Source of the DNA: Cherax quadricarinatus
Taxonomy: Eukaryota > Arthropoda > Malacostraca > Decapoda > Parastacidae
Assembly: GCF_038502225.1 (NCBI RefSeq)
Contig: NC_091307.1
Coordinates: 29,587,944-29,651,943, forward strand
DNA: 64,000 bases
Direction of reading: 5' to 3'
Below, piece by piece: positions 19,824 through 31,643 of the stretch; the first letter of the stretch is position 1, and every line of letters starts with the position of its first letter. The notes under the pieces are model-generated. The model searched no databases and had not been told where the DNA came from. It saw only the letters and a program-made list of their open reading frames with translations. The position numbers and the translations under genes were made by a program.

Positions 19824-21450
19824 ATGTATAGTGAGGGATAAGGATATGAATATGCGGTGATATAGTGAGAGGAAATTGTGGCTAAGAGTAATCTTAATTT
19901 ATCCCCAGTGCATAGTGTACAATATATGGTGTAATATATGGGAATAAACTACGGTCGAGTGGCACTAGTGAATTACTGCCAGATGTCGACAGAGTAAGGC
20001 CTTATGGAAATACGAAAAATACGGAAATACGAAAAACGAAATACGAAAAGCTGACAAACAAAAATATATTCACAAAATTTTATAAGCAAGTTATCACTTA
20101 ATAGACGAGGGAGTGAGAGAATGCAAGGGAGGAAATAGTAGTTAGAGGAGGAGGTTGTAGGGAAAAGGTAACACTACGGAAAACAATGTAAATAAGAATG
20201 TTGACCGTGCGTTATATCTTCCCTGGGACACTCTACACAGCATCACCACCACTTTACGAGGCTATTGTGGCCACTGACGACCAGTTAAGCCACAGACTAC
20301 CAAGATGGACCCACACCTTCCCAGCACCCTTCCCAACCACCACCCACTCATCCACCCACGGTAGAAAACAGGAAAATAGAAGAGAATAGAAGAGTATAGA
20401 AGGATAAGAAGCTGAAAACCCATTTGTAAACATAATAACGGTCTATGATTTAGTATAACCACATAAGACGGAAAATGACATTAAAAAACCATAAACAAAA
20501 CTCAAGAAGGGAAATGAACAACGAATGACTGGGAAGGGATATCTGAAGAACATAGAGTTTAAGGGAAGTCTTTACTAAAGAATTAGAGGGAGATGCATCG
20601 AGGGGGGGGGGGGGAAGCATGGACAGCAAAGAAGGAATTTCAACAACAAAGAACCTGCAATAGTGGTACCTGGGGACCAATGAAAGGGTGGACAAGGATA
20701 AGCAGAGTAGAGCAAAGGGCACGAGAGCTCAGACAGAAACCAAAGACACAGACAAGCTACAGAGGTGTTGAAGTTTTTCTTTAGCCTCTTGGAAGTTCAA
20801 GAAATTGAATGAGAGTACAGTGACAACAGTATCCACGAGGCTAGAAAGGAATGTACCTGGATGCAACCAGTTAAGAGGCAAGGCCAGAAACAAACTCAAT
20901 CCCTGCAGTCACCAACCGGCGAGTACAAATATCAGAGTGCACTACCAACACCCCTCCCCACCACTGCCCAAACACACAGGAACCTCATCACCTAGAGTCC
21001 TACAGGCTTCCTTCGTTCACAACTTTAATGATAAGTATGATGTTGCTAACCCGGAAAATCATCACAACCTCACTGAGTAGTGAGCTTGTGATGGTCCACT
21101 GGTTCATAAACTTTCTTAAGGAGCAGTGTGGAAACCTTGACGATATACAGACCAACATGCAAAACGGAATGATGATTTTTATGATAAATTCACCAGAACT
21201 GTTTGATTATTCAGTGCTTGGTGCATAAATTGCTCACATCATGCTGCCAACATTACCAATTTGGCGCCAATTTAATTTGTTATTATTAATAAATTGCTGC
21301 TGCTACCATTACTAATTCACGGTTATTAACAAAAATCATCCTCCCCTGTCAAACAAAATGTTAAATACATTAGCTTCAGTGACATTCTGCAAATCTCTTT
21401 CATAATTCCATACAAATCACTGGCTACAAGTTCCAGCAAATTCTGACACT
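19824..21450. other. Stretch without recognised gene
   Basis: Contains a short reiteration of GGAAATACGAAAAA near 20006-20050 and a G-run at 20600. Small open frames near 20200 and 20800-21230 show no family motif. No element ends could be recognised. Confidence 0.4.
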
Positions 21451-22418
21451 GGATGGAAAGAATAAACAGTGGTACCACTCAAGGATCACTTCGTGGAACC
21501 TTGTTTCTGATACATGGAATGTGGGGTGGGGGGGGGGTGGAGGTCAATTTTTTTGTACACTCTAGATTTGTAATTTCACCTGCTTTGAACGGAAATGTTA
21601 ATGTACAGCAATATTCCAGCCTAGAGAGAACAAGTGATTTGAAAAGGATCATCACTGGCTTGGCATCTCTTGTTCTGAACGTTCTCATTATCCATCCAAT
21701 CATTTTCTTTGCACCTGTGGTCGTGTCACTGTTGAAAGTGAGATCCTCAGACATTACCACTCCCAGGTCCCTCATTATTTTTCCGCTCTATTGTATGATC
21801 AGAGTTTGTAGTATACTCAGTTATTATCTCCTCCAGTTTTCCATAACGGAGTAGTTGGAATTCGTCTTCACTGAACATGATATTGTTTTCCGTCGCCCAA
21901 TGGAAAACTTGGTTAACATCTTCTTGGAAGTTAACCGTGTCCTTAACAGATGACAGTCTCATGCAGATCCTAGTATCGACTGCAAGGATGACACGGTGCT
22001 GTGGACTACACCTGTCTATGTCCGATATGAGTTTGAGGAACAGGATGGGGGAGAGTACCTTGCCTTGTGGAACAAAGCTTTTCACTATTGCAGCTTCCGA
22101 TTTAACTCTGTTGACCACTACTCTTTGTGTTAGACTGGTTAAAAAGTTAAAAGATCCATCTCCCCATTTTGCCAGTTATTCCTTTAGCACGTATTTTGTG
22201 CGCTATTACACCATGATCACACTTGCCAAAGGCTTATGCAGTCTGTGTATATTACACATGCATTCTGTTTTTCTTCCAGTGCATCCAAGACCATATAGTG
22301 ATCCAGTAGTTGCGAGATGCAGGAGCGACCTGCTCTGAACCCATGTTGCCCTGGATTGTACAGTTTTTGGGAATCCAGGTGGTTTGTAATCGTGCTTCTT
22401 AGCACTCTTCCAAAGATT

Positions 22419-22479
22419 ATTATTATTATTATTATTCTTATAAAAAAGAAGCGCTAAACCACAATGGCTATACAGCGCA
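22419..22479 (-). mobile_element. ATT-tailed short SINE (5'-truncated), 61 bp
   Basis: An (ATT)n tail followed by AGAAGCGCTAAACC and GGCTATACAGCGC, so the 3' tail lies on the left. It is flanked by 7-bp direct repeats AAAGATT (22412-22418 and 22480-22486). Removing it with one repeat rejoins the B2 frame as SHIIKIFGRVLRSTITNHL. Confidence 0.75.
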
Positions 22480-23073
22480 AAAGATTTTGATGATGTGGGA
22501 CGTTAGAGCTGCCACATTTATGGAGTGAGGCTATATCCGTAGTTTTTAGTGACTGGAATTTCACTCATGTCCAAGCTCCTTCTCCATAGTATACTTAGGG
22601 CATGCAAAAGGGTTTCTCGCAGTCCTTAATGAACACAAAGTTCCACGAGTCTGGGCTTGGGGCTGAGTGCATGGGCATGTTGTCAATGGCTTTCTTAAAG
22701 TCTATCGGAGTTAGGGTAATGTCGGAAACATGGCATACATTGATGGAGTTCTGAGACTCATTCATTTTAAAATCATATGGATTGTCGATCTTCAGACTGA
22801 TTAGTGGCTCGCTAAACACAGAGTCATAATGGGAATGGGATTTCAGTATCTCATTCATTTCTCTGTTGTCATCTGTGTAAGTCCCATCTTGTCTGAGTAA
22901 GGGCCCGATGCTAGATGTGGTATTTGCGTTGTTTTTGGCATATGAAAAGAAATATTTAGAATTTTTTTCAATTTCATCAATCGCTTTTAGCACCTGTCTC
23001 TCCTGGTTCCTGTAAGAGTCCTTTAACTCAAGTTCGATACTTTCCATTTCCCTGGTCAGCACTTCCTTCCGTG

Positions 23074-23223
23074 AGGAAATGGTATGATGATACCGACAAG
23101 ATGTGGAAGAAGACGCTTATGTACAGTTCAGGACATTTATTAAAGGAAACGTTTCGCCACGAGTGGCGAAACGTTTCCTTTAATAAATGTCCTGAACTGT
23201 ACATAAGTGTCTTTTTCCACAAT
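23074..23223. mobile_element. Palindromic hammerhead-half insertion with 11-bp target duplication
   Basis: Two 59-bp arms (23102-23160 and 23163-23221) are inverted copies with two mismatches and a 2-nt centre. Each arm contains the 3' half of the hammerhead (GTGGCGAAACGTTTCC) and the element's downstream tail. One arm continues outward to a GATACCGACAAG terminus (23091-23102). The insertion splits B2 ORF2 and is bounded by TTCCTTCCGTG at 23063-23073 and 23224-23234. Confidence 0.7.
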
Positions 23224-23651
23224 TTCCTTCCGTGTATCAGATAATCTAGCGCTCTTGAAGAGCTCAGTGCTTCGTCGTCGTCTTCTGTAGAGGGAGCATC
23301 TCTCTCTCCAGTTTACTTCTCTTCTTTCTTAGGGGAATATGTCTTGAACATACTTCAGCTGCCAGGAAGTTGATCTTTTCAAGGCACTGGTTTGGACCCA
23401 TGTTATTTAAGATATCTTCCCAACATATTTCATATAAGACATGGTTCACCTGGTCCCAGTTGATGTTCTTGTTGAAGTTGTATTCGGTAAATATACCTTT
23501 ACAGCTATGTGCATTTTGCTGATCAGGACTCTCTGTGCATGTAAGTCTGAACTTCGATTAGATTGTGATCGGAATTAGTTGTTTTTGATGTTGTTATGTC
23601 TCTTACCAGGTCCTCATTATTTGTGAAGATAAAGTCAAGTGTGTTTTCCAA

Positions 23652-23990
23652 TCTTCTTCACGGCTACTACAACTAACCCATTCCTTTGGGTAGGACCTAC
23701 TTCCACTGGGGAATCCCGCCTACCAGTGACTATGCCCTCGTCTGCTACACGTCCTTATCCACAGACGCCTATATAACCGCCAGTCTTCTTGCCTGTGATC
23801 CAGATTCTCCTCCACCACGATGCTGTGAACACTTACCCCAAGACTGAGGGACTGATTACCTCATTTTTTGTATATAGTTCTGTCTTCTAATTATGTCCTA
23901 GAATCTGTATTGATAAAGCCACTGGATGGCAAAACGTCTACAATAAAGATACCCAGATGTTGCACATGTGTCTTAACTTTCACAACGGCT
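23652..23990 (+). mobile_element. Decayed Penelope-like LTR / retrozyme-type element
   Basis: Contains GAGGGACTGATTACCTCA (23846-23863), a hammerhead-like remnant (23910-23940), AATAAAGATACCCAGATG and a CATGTGTCTTAAC end. The motif order is the same as in the element at 16.15 kb. It abuts B2 endonuclease sequence on its left and a group B 3' end on its right. Confidence 0.55.
23910..23940 (+). ncRNA. Hammerhead-like remnant, core lost
   Basis: Stem II GCCA/TGGC is kept, but the core has a T for C3, A for G8 and A for G12. By known hammerhead chemistry it should be inactive. Confidence 0.45.
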
Positions 23991-24003
23991 TTTACAACAT
24001 ACC

Positions 24004-24150
24004 TTACCTTTGAAGAGTTTCGAGAGCTTATATACTCTCTGAGCCCGGCCATGGGCCAGGCTCTTGCCAGGAATTTGTATTAGCCTACATAACAGGTCAC
24101 AGCATGGAGGAACACTGCAGCATGCCTACTGGCCCATGCTGGGAATGTTC
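24004..24150 (-). pseudogene. Group B 3' end plus a CR1-like 3' UTR scrap
   Basis: The minus strand at 24065-24004 reads AWPMAGL followed by the CTCTCGAAACTCTTCAAAGG end shared with 33.79 and 50.7 kb. Adjacent 24100-24150 matches the group A 3' UTR (GGGCCAGTAGG and CTGCAGTGTTCCTCC on the minus strand). Confidence 0.55.
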
Positions 24151-25202
24151 TTTTTAAATTCAACCTCTTCTCGGCTATCAACTTCACATTCCTCACCTGA
24201 CCCTTCACATCACTACACTCACTTTATATACGCATATCCTCCTCCTCCTCCTCCTCCTCCTCCCTTTTTCTACCCTGTCGGTATTTTATAACATTTATGC
24301 TGTGAGGGAAAAGTTCAATAGATAGGAGTAGCGAGGGAGTATATAGTAACAATAGTTTCATTGCCAGCTACTTGTTAAGGTAGGGTAAGTCTAGCTCCCG
24401 CTATCCCTTCCCCTCCTCCCCCCCCGAAAGGTGACGTGTGGGGCTCTGGTCCAAACAGTAATCACTAGACCCACAGCTCCCAGCACTACTGTAAGTACAT
24501 GCCTGCCTTGTATTCTAGTGGATTTATGGGTTGAAAGCTTCACTTCTGACCAATAATAAACTTAGTCTTTTCAGCCTTGCTCTATGTTGACTGTTGTAAT
24601 AATCACCACATCTTTTAGGCATTGTACTTATCATGGAGAGTGATTATTTAAGCAGTGGGTAACCTGTCTATATTTTCAGCTTGGATGACAGAGAGGGTCA
24701 CCTGCCAATCAACGAGCAGAACTGGTGGAGATGGACTAACGTCCTGAGACGTCCCCTTTTTGGATTTAATCACCTGTGCACCTGTATGAAATTGCAGGAC
24801 GTAACCCCACATCATTGCAGCGGTAAAGAACCTGCTTTCCTGTCATCGGGATATAATACTCAAGGCTATACTGTGAAGAACTAGCCAGTGGGTCGTAACC
24901 AACACCTGCGACCCCCCCCCCATCAGCAACGGCTACGATTTCAACAACACAGTGTCACCAACACCAGACACCCCTATATATATTTTGATTTCAGTTATCA
25001 TTTATATTATTCATTTTTCATTTTCTTTAATGTAGGATTAATATTTCATATTTAAGTGTTTTATATTTTCTATATAACAAATTGTTTGTCTTATTATTTC
25101 TTTTTCTATTCATTAATTTTCCTGAGGAGGAGCCAGCCTTGGTAATACTGTCTGAAGTTATTACAGGGCTGAGTAAGCCTTCACATATGCCTTGAAAGGT
25201 GC
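24151..25202. other. Stretch without recognised gene
   Basis: Has a (TCC)n run near 24237-24262, a CTGTCGGTATTTT motif at 24276 resembling the end of the hammerhead-bearing elements, and C-runs near 24415 and 24910. A 67-codon open stretch (24681-24884) shows no family motif. Confidence 0.4.
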
Positions 25203-25216
25203 TGTAGTAGGTAGGC

Positions 25217-25381
25217 CCCTCAAGGAAGGTTCCTTGATGTTGGTGAGGGGCTCTTGATTTAGGGAATTGGATCTGTGCTCCAGTTCCCTGAATTAAGCCT
25301 GAATGCCTTCCACATCCCCCCCCCCAGGCGCTGTATAATCCTCCGGGTTTAGCGCTTCCCCCTTGATTATAATAATAATAA
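25217..25381 (+). mobile_element. ATT-tailed SINE, probably full length, 165 bp
   Basis: Head from CCCTCAAGGAAGGTTCC, a middle poly-C run, then GGCGCTGTATAATCC, GTTTAGCGCTTCCCCC, and the tail TTGATTATAATAATAATAA. Flanked by a perfect 14-bp direct repeat TGTAGTAGGTAGGC (25203-25216 and 25382-25395). The truncated copies at 22.4 and 48.2 kb correspond to its last ~60 bp on the other strand. I cannot assign the head to tRNA, 5S or 7SL with confidence. Confidence 0.75.
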
Positions 25382-25469
25382 TGTAGTAGGTAGGCAATTT
25401 TGAGACCTAAAGAGAGCTTTGATCATTTAGTAATAAAAAATAAATATAACACATACAGGAACATCACCG

Positions 25470-25680
25470 GCATATACCTCTGAAGGGTTTCCAGACTCTT
25501 TCTAATTAACTAGGCTGATGCTATTGGCATCAGCCTGGTTGATACTACCACTGTGCAGGTACTTTTCGAGTTTCCTCTTTAAGGCTTCTACACTTGTTGT
25601 GGTAGTTTCTGATATCTCCTTGTAGTGTTCAAGGTGTGGAGCCATGGATGTTGGTCGGCATAATATTTTCTTACTGAGGC
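25470..25680 (-). pseudogene. Group B-like 3' fragment
   Basis: The minus strand encodes TTSVEALKRKLEKYLHSGSI followed by ADANSISLVN, corresponding to the FKRKLDKYLHQVPDQ...SNSLVDQ tail of group B. It is more diverged than other copies. Confidence 0.45.
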
Positions 25681-26111
25681 CACATCATCTCTGCTTTTTG
25701 ATGGGTTCATTTTACGTTTTCTTTTCTTCATATCTTTCACTCTAGTATATATTTAGGATTTTGGAGCATTACCTATAATTTAAATGCTTTGATGCTGTAA
25801 ATCTCTTTTTCTAACTTTTATCTCTCTCTTGCCCTGAACAAAGTCGTGAACACTGAACACTAAAAAAGAGAGAACAAATTGTTTAAATAATGTTAAAATT
25901 TACAAAAAAAATACATACATGAAGATAACCAGAAAACTTACTAACACACCAAGCTGAAAGAACCTTCCTCAGTTAAAAAACAAACATATAAAAACAATAA
26001 CTATGATAAAGAAAATCAAGGTAGAGGCAGACACTGAACTATCAGACTAAAGTACCAATACAAGTGACGGACTGACATCCATTAATGACAAGCTGTATCA
26101 TAGGTATACAC
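25681..26111. other. AT-rich flank of the 29-bp array
   Basis: I see no gene or element here. Confidence 0.4.
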
Positions 26112-29091
26112 TAACTGACCATCCACACATGCCACACCCTCAACTGACCACCCACACATGCCACACCCTCAACTGACCACCCACGCATGCCACACCCTTA
26201 ACTGGCCATCCACGCATGCCACACCCTCAACTGGCCATCCACGCATGCCACACCCTCAACTGGCCATCCACGCATGCCACACCCTCAACTGGCCATCCAC
26301 ACATGCCACACCCTCAACTGGCCATCCACGCATGCCACACCCTCAACTGGCCATCCACACATGCCACACCCTCAACTGGCCATCCACACATGCCACACCC
26401 TCAACTGGCCATCCACACATGCCACACCCTCAACTGGCCATCCACACATGCCACACCCTCAACTGGCCATCCACACATGCCACACCCTCAACTGGCCATC
26501 CACACATGCCACACCCTCAACTGACCATCCACACATGCCACACCCTCAACTGACCATCCACACATGCCACACCCTCAACTGACCATCCACACATGCCACA
26601 CCCTCAACTGACCATCCACACATGCCACACCCTCAACTGACCATCCACACATGCCACACCCTCAACTGGTCATCCACACATGCCACACCCTCAACTGGTC
26701 ATCCACACATGCCACACCCTCAACTGGTCATCCACACATGCCACACCCTCAACTGGTCATCCACACATGCCACACCCTCAACTGGTCATCCACACATGCC
26801 ACACCCTCAACTGGCCATCCACACATGCCACACCCTCAACTGGCCATCCACACATGCCACACCCTCAACTGGCCATCCACACATGCCACACCCTCAACTG
26901 GACATCCACACATGCCACACCCTCAACTGGTCATCCACACATGCCACACCCTCAACTGACCATCCACACATGCCACACCCTCAACTGACCATCCACACAT
27001 GCCACACCCTCAACTGACCATCCACACATGCCACACCCTCAACTGACCATCCACACATGCCACACCCTCAACTGACCATCCACACATGCCACACCCTCAA
27101 CTGACCATCCACACATGCCACACCCTCAACTGACCATCCACACATGCCACACCCTCAACTGACCATCCACACGTGCCACACCCTCAACTGACCATCCACA
27201 CGTGCCACACCCTCAACTGACCATCCACACATGCCACACCCACAACTGACCATCCACACATGCCACACCCTCAACTGACCATCCACACATGCCACACCCT
27301 CAACTGACCATCCACACATGCCACACCCTCAACTGACCATCCACACATGCCACACCCTCAACTGACCATCCACACATGCCACACCCTCAACTGGTCATCC
27401 ACACATGCCACACCCTCAACTGACCATCCACACGTGCCACACCCTGAACTGACCATCCACACGTACCACACCCTCAACCGGCCATCCACACATGCCACAC
27501 CCTCAACTGACCATCCAAACATGCCACACCCTCAACTGGCCATCCACACATGCCACACCCTCAACTGACCATCCACACATGCCACACCCTCAACTGACCA
27601 TCCACGCATGCCACACCCTCAACTGGCCATCCACAATCACACCCTCAACTGGCCATCCACACATGCCACACCCTCAACTGGCCATCCACACATGCCACCA
27701 ACTGGCCATCCACACACGCCACACCCTCAACTGACCATCCACACACGCCACACCCTGAACTGACCATCCACACGTACCACACCCTCAACCGGCCATCCAC
27801 ACATGCCACACCCTCAACTGACCATCCAAACATGCCACACCCTCAACTGGCCATCCACACATGCCACACCCTCAACTGACCATCCACACATGCCACACCC
27901 TCAACTGACCATCCACGCATGCCACACCCTCAACTGGCCATCCACAATCACACCCTCAACTGGCCATCCACACATGCCACACCCTCAACTGGCCATCCAC
28001 ACATGCCACCAACTGGCCATCCACACACGCCACACCCTCAACTGACCATCCACACACGCCACACCCTCAACTGGTCATCCACACGTGCCCTCAACTGACT
28101 ATCCACACGTGCCACACCCTCAACTGACCATCCACACGTGCCACACCCTCAACTGACCATCCACACGTGCCACACCCTCAACTGACCATCCACACGTGCC
28201 ACACCCTCAACTGACCATCCACACGTGCCACACCCTCAACTGACCATCCACACGTGCCACACCCTCAACTGACCATCCACACGTGCCACACCCTCAACTG
28301 ACCATCCACACGTGCCACACCCTCAACTGACCATCCACACGTGCCACACCTTCAACTGACCATCCACACGTGCCACACCTTCAATTGACCATCCACACGT
28401 GCCACACCTTCAACTGACCATCCACACGTGCCACACCCTCAACTGGACATCCACACGTGCCACACCCTCAACTGGACATCCACACATGCCACACCCTCAA
28501 CTGGACATCCACACATGCCACACCCTCAACTGGACATCCACACATGCCACACCCTCAACTGACCATCCACACATGCCACACCCTCAACTGACCATCCACA
28601 CATGCCACACCCTCAACTGACCATCCACACATGCCACACCCTCAACTGACCATCCACACATACCACACCCTCAACTGACCATCCACACATGCCACACCCT
28701 CAACTTACCATCCACACATGCCACACCCTCAACTGACCATCCACACATGCCACACCCTCAACTGACCATCCACAAATGCCACACCCTCAACTGGTCATCC
28801 ACACATGCCACACCCTCAACTGGTCATCCACACATGCCACACCCTCAACTGGTCATCCACACATGCCACACCCTCAACTGGTCATCCACACATGCCACAC
28901 CCTCAACTGGTCATCCACACATGCCACACCCTCAACTGGTCATCCACACATGCCACACCCTCAACTGACCATCCACACATGCCACACCCTCAATTGGACA
29001 TCCACACATGCCACACCCTCAACTGACCATCCACACATGCCACACCCCTCAACTGGTCATCCACACATGCCACACCCTCAACTGGTCATCC
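26112..29091. repeat. 29-bp minisatellite array, about 100 copies
   Basis: The basic unit is CCATCCACACATGCCACACC plus CTCAACTGA. Variation is concentrated at two sites: ACATG/ACGTG/GCATG, and CTGACC/CTGGCC/CTGGTC/CTGGAC. Variant types are clustered, as expected from local duplication. A block of about 311 bp containing shortened units (near 27443-27753) is duplicated directly at 27754-28064. Open frames of 73-131 codons appear where TGA is changed to TGG. They cycle through all frames because 29 is not divisible by 3, so they are not genes. Confidence 0.97.
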
Positions 29092-30290
29092 GTGAGTCTC
29101 ACTGCTGATAAAACATTTAATTGATAAACACCTTCACAGTACTATGACAGTTCGCTCCTACAATATGGCGTACAAAAGGATTTCTGTCTACGCAGGAATA
29201 TACCTTATGTTTTTTGCCTGTTGATGGTTCGGGGGGAGGGGGTGTAATCGCCCCAGTGCTCTACTCTCGCACTAGACTTCCTGGCTGATGTCCTGTTCAG
29301 CCAGGCTTAGGTGCTCGAGGGACAAATTTTGTCAAATTGCCTCTGAAAAAGTTGCCCTGATATGAACATTTACAGATGAAACCATTACTGGTGTAGGTAC
29401 CTGTGACCGGTTCAGAGGGTTTGTCTACCCTCGCTGCCCGGACTGAAGTCAGACTTCCTTATTGATTACTAGCTCATCTTGGGCTAGGTTCTCAGCAGTA
29501 AGAAATTCTTTCATTACATTGGTCCGTAATTTATCTCTTCTTCTACTGCATTCCCATCCTACTTTACTCTTACTGCTCCACCTTCCACTACGACAGACTC
29601 GGCTTTCTCTTATCTCTTCTCCCTGGCCTTATCTTATAATGGTACTGCTTCACCTTTCTCGTTTTCCACCACGACTGCCTCTTCCTTCTCTATCCTCCTC
29701 CTCCTTTCTCTCCTTATGGGCTCATCCACCAAGGTAAAGTGCCGCATTGGTGATTTTTATCTTGTTCAATCCTGCTCCGTGGAGGACAGCTCTACCTGAG
29801 AATTTCCAACTTTCCCAAACAATTTCAGACCGTCTTCCAGAAATAGACATTTGCAAGAAAGCGAGGACAATAAATTTCACTCCTAGTTGGCGTCGTCGCA
29901 TCTTGTGTACTGGAAAATATAATATGGCCGAACAGCTTTGTGATTCTCGACAAAAAGAAGGTACTAAAGAGGAGACAGCAGCACTAGTGCCGAAACCACC
30001 GATGTCAGCAGCAGCAACAGCACCATTACCAGCTGCACCTCACCAACAGCAATACCAGTAGTTGATTATTCTATATTTGTAAGAAACGCTAAACCCGTAT
30101 GTTATCCAAAGCAGGGAATTCTGAAGTTATTGTTGATGCAAAGTGGCGGAAGAAATATTTCAAAATAATATGACTAGTAGCAAGACAACTCTCTTATGTG
30201 GCAGCCTTCCATGTCCCCCGCAAAAAAAAAAAAAAAGTAATCAACAATAACAAATTTCACTTGCTACGCTACAAAAAAATGAAACGAAGT
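29092..30290. other. Mostly unrecognised stretch with a B2-like 3' scrap
   Basis: Minus-strand 29275-29400 resembles a decayed B2 C-terminus (RGNLTKFVPRAPKPG). A pyrimidine-rich block occupies 29460-29730. An open stretch at 29747-30061 (104 codons, Ala/Pro/Gln-rich end) has no recognised motif. 30085-30115 (CGCTAAACCCG and TTATCCA) weakly resembles the ATT-tailed SINE. Confidence 0.35.
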
Positions 30291-30299
30291 ATAAATCAA

Positions 30300-30945
30300 A
30301 CTCAAAGCATTCAATAGAATAGAAACGAAACATGGAAGACTGAAAGCGATAATGTCAGATGATCTCACCTTCAAGAATCACAACAGTGATACTACTTAAC
30401 CACAAGGAAAATAATAGACTGGATAACGAGAAACTTCAAAACAACATATGCCAAGCCAATAATAATACTCTAATTCATTTGTTTACTTTAGACTGGAATA
30501 GTGTTGTAGGCAAAAAGCCCCTTTAAGGCAGGCGAAACCATGGATCTGAAGACTGTACAGATAACTTTCATTGTTTGTATAAACTCAGTCAAGTGCCTAT
30601 ATAACAGAGAATCCTTCTAGTCCTTGGGACTGTACTCTGGAACATAGGCAAGAAAAATACAGCATAATTTTAATATGGAAAATTCTGGATGGAGTTATCC
30701 CAAATCTGCTCACCGAAATCACTCCCTACAAAAGAAAACAATTTGGCAGATTGGAAAATACCCCCAATGAGAAAAAGGGGCGTCATGAGTACACTAAGAT
30801 AACCCAAGTGCAAAGGGATAAAAAAAAATGTAATGCCCTCCATTTATACATAAGAGGAAGTACCGATAGACCCCTGGCCGTCTTCAATTTGGAACTTAAA
30901 AAGTTCCTCAGGTTAGTTCCTGATCAGCCGGGGCTGTGATATATG
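30300..30945 (+). pseudogene. B2 RT C-terminal fragment
   Basis: In broken frames: a SDDLTFKNHNSD segment (30357), IxWITRNFKTTYAKP (30415), PFKAGET (30522), a WKILDGVIPNLLTEITPYK stretch (30675-30730), and RPLAVFNLELKKFLRLVPDQ (30870-30925). The order matches B2 at 35.3-35.9 kb. Confidence 0.65.
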
Positions 30946-30949
30946 CGCT

Positions 30950-31515
30950 AAACGGTGTGTGGCAAGTTAAAGGCCCCGTTCAGAGCAGGGAAGATATCAG
31001 AGCTGGAACAGGTACAGAGATCATTTAAGGCCTGCATAGAGCTGATGGAGCGAAGTTGAGAGAGATGCATCATTTACGTGTAAAGTATTTGAAGGCCTTG
31101 TCCCAAATCTGCACACTGTCATGACAATATACTGGAGTGAGAGATATGACAGAATATGTAAAAATAAACCCAGTGAAAAGCAGGGGCGCCTTGAGCACAA
31201 TACGAAAACACCGTCTCAACATCCGTGATCCTAGACTATTCAACATTTTACCAGAAGATATCAGAAATACTGCTGGGAAAAGGGTAGAAATCTTCAAGGG
31301 GAAACTGGTAAGTATCTCCAAGTGTCTAGTGGGGCCAGCAGCAGCAACAGCCTGGTTGACCAGACAACCATCAGAAAAGCCTGGCTCAGGGCTGGACTCT
31401 GGGAGAAGATAAACTCCCGGAACTCGAAGGTTTCAATAGCTTGATTGATCAGGCCACCAACCAGATGCAGTCTGGGACGGACCCGGGGGCGTTGACCCCC
31501 AGAAGTGTCCCTGGG
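30950..31515 (+). pseudogene. Group B RT C-terminal fragment
   Basis: Begins at PFRAGKISELEQVQRSFKAC (30975). It continues with YWSERYDRICK, RSRGALSTIRKHRLNIRDPR (31180-31235) and LFNILPEDIRNTAGKRVE (31236-31290), and ends with SSNSLVDQTT (31340-31370) and a GGGGCGTTGACCCCC 3' UTR motif. It lies tail-to-head after the B2 fragment. Confidence 0.65.
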
Positions 31516-31643
31516 TAATCCTCGCTGCCACTGTAAATGACATGATGGTGATTAATTGCATACCCATTCTACCTACCTTATTTATTATACTCATGGGGAT
31601 TCACTAAACTCGTAGGGATCATACAGTTGGGAGAAAACACCAT

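Larger units (their letters stand above)
21470..23650 (-). pseudogene. B2 ORF2 (endonuclease tail to RT), interrupted
   Basis: From high to low coordinate: an endonuclease C-terminus with TLDFIFTNNEDLVRDITT and NSDHNLIEVQ (23640-23530), a linker with CLEKINFLAAEVCSRHIPL (23400-23330), and, after a palindromic insertion, the RT N-terminus (23062-22595) with SKYFFSYAKN and HSAPSPDSWN. HGFRAGRSC follows at 22350. After shifts, VKSEAAIVKS (22110-22080), AVDTRICMRL (FADD lost), LLRYGKLEEI, MSEDLTF and LEYCCTL continue to 21500. A 61-bp SINE interrupts it at 22419. The copy is inactive. Confidence 0.7.

Noticed and set aside
24681..24884. 67-codon open stretch as a host exon
   Set aside because: No recognisable domain, no convincing splice context, and flanked by repeat debris.
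26112..29091. CRISPR array (29-bp regular repeats)
   Set aside because: Units are head-to-tail without spacers, and the sequence is eukaryotic in character.
26158..29108. Open frames of 73-131 codons in the 29-bp array as genes
   Set aside because: They appear in all three phases with the same peptide because the unit is 29 bp; openness depends on TGA/TGG variants only.
29747..30061. 104-codon Ala/Pro-rich frame as a gene
   Set aside because: No motif recognised; composition at the end resembles trinucleotide (GCA/CAG)-type drift. Not enough to call.
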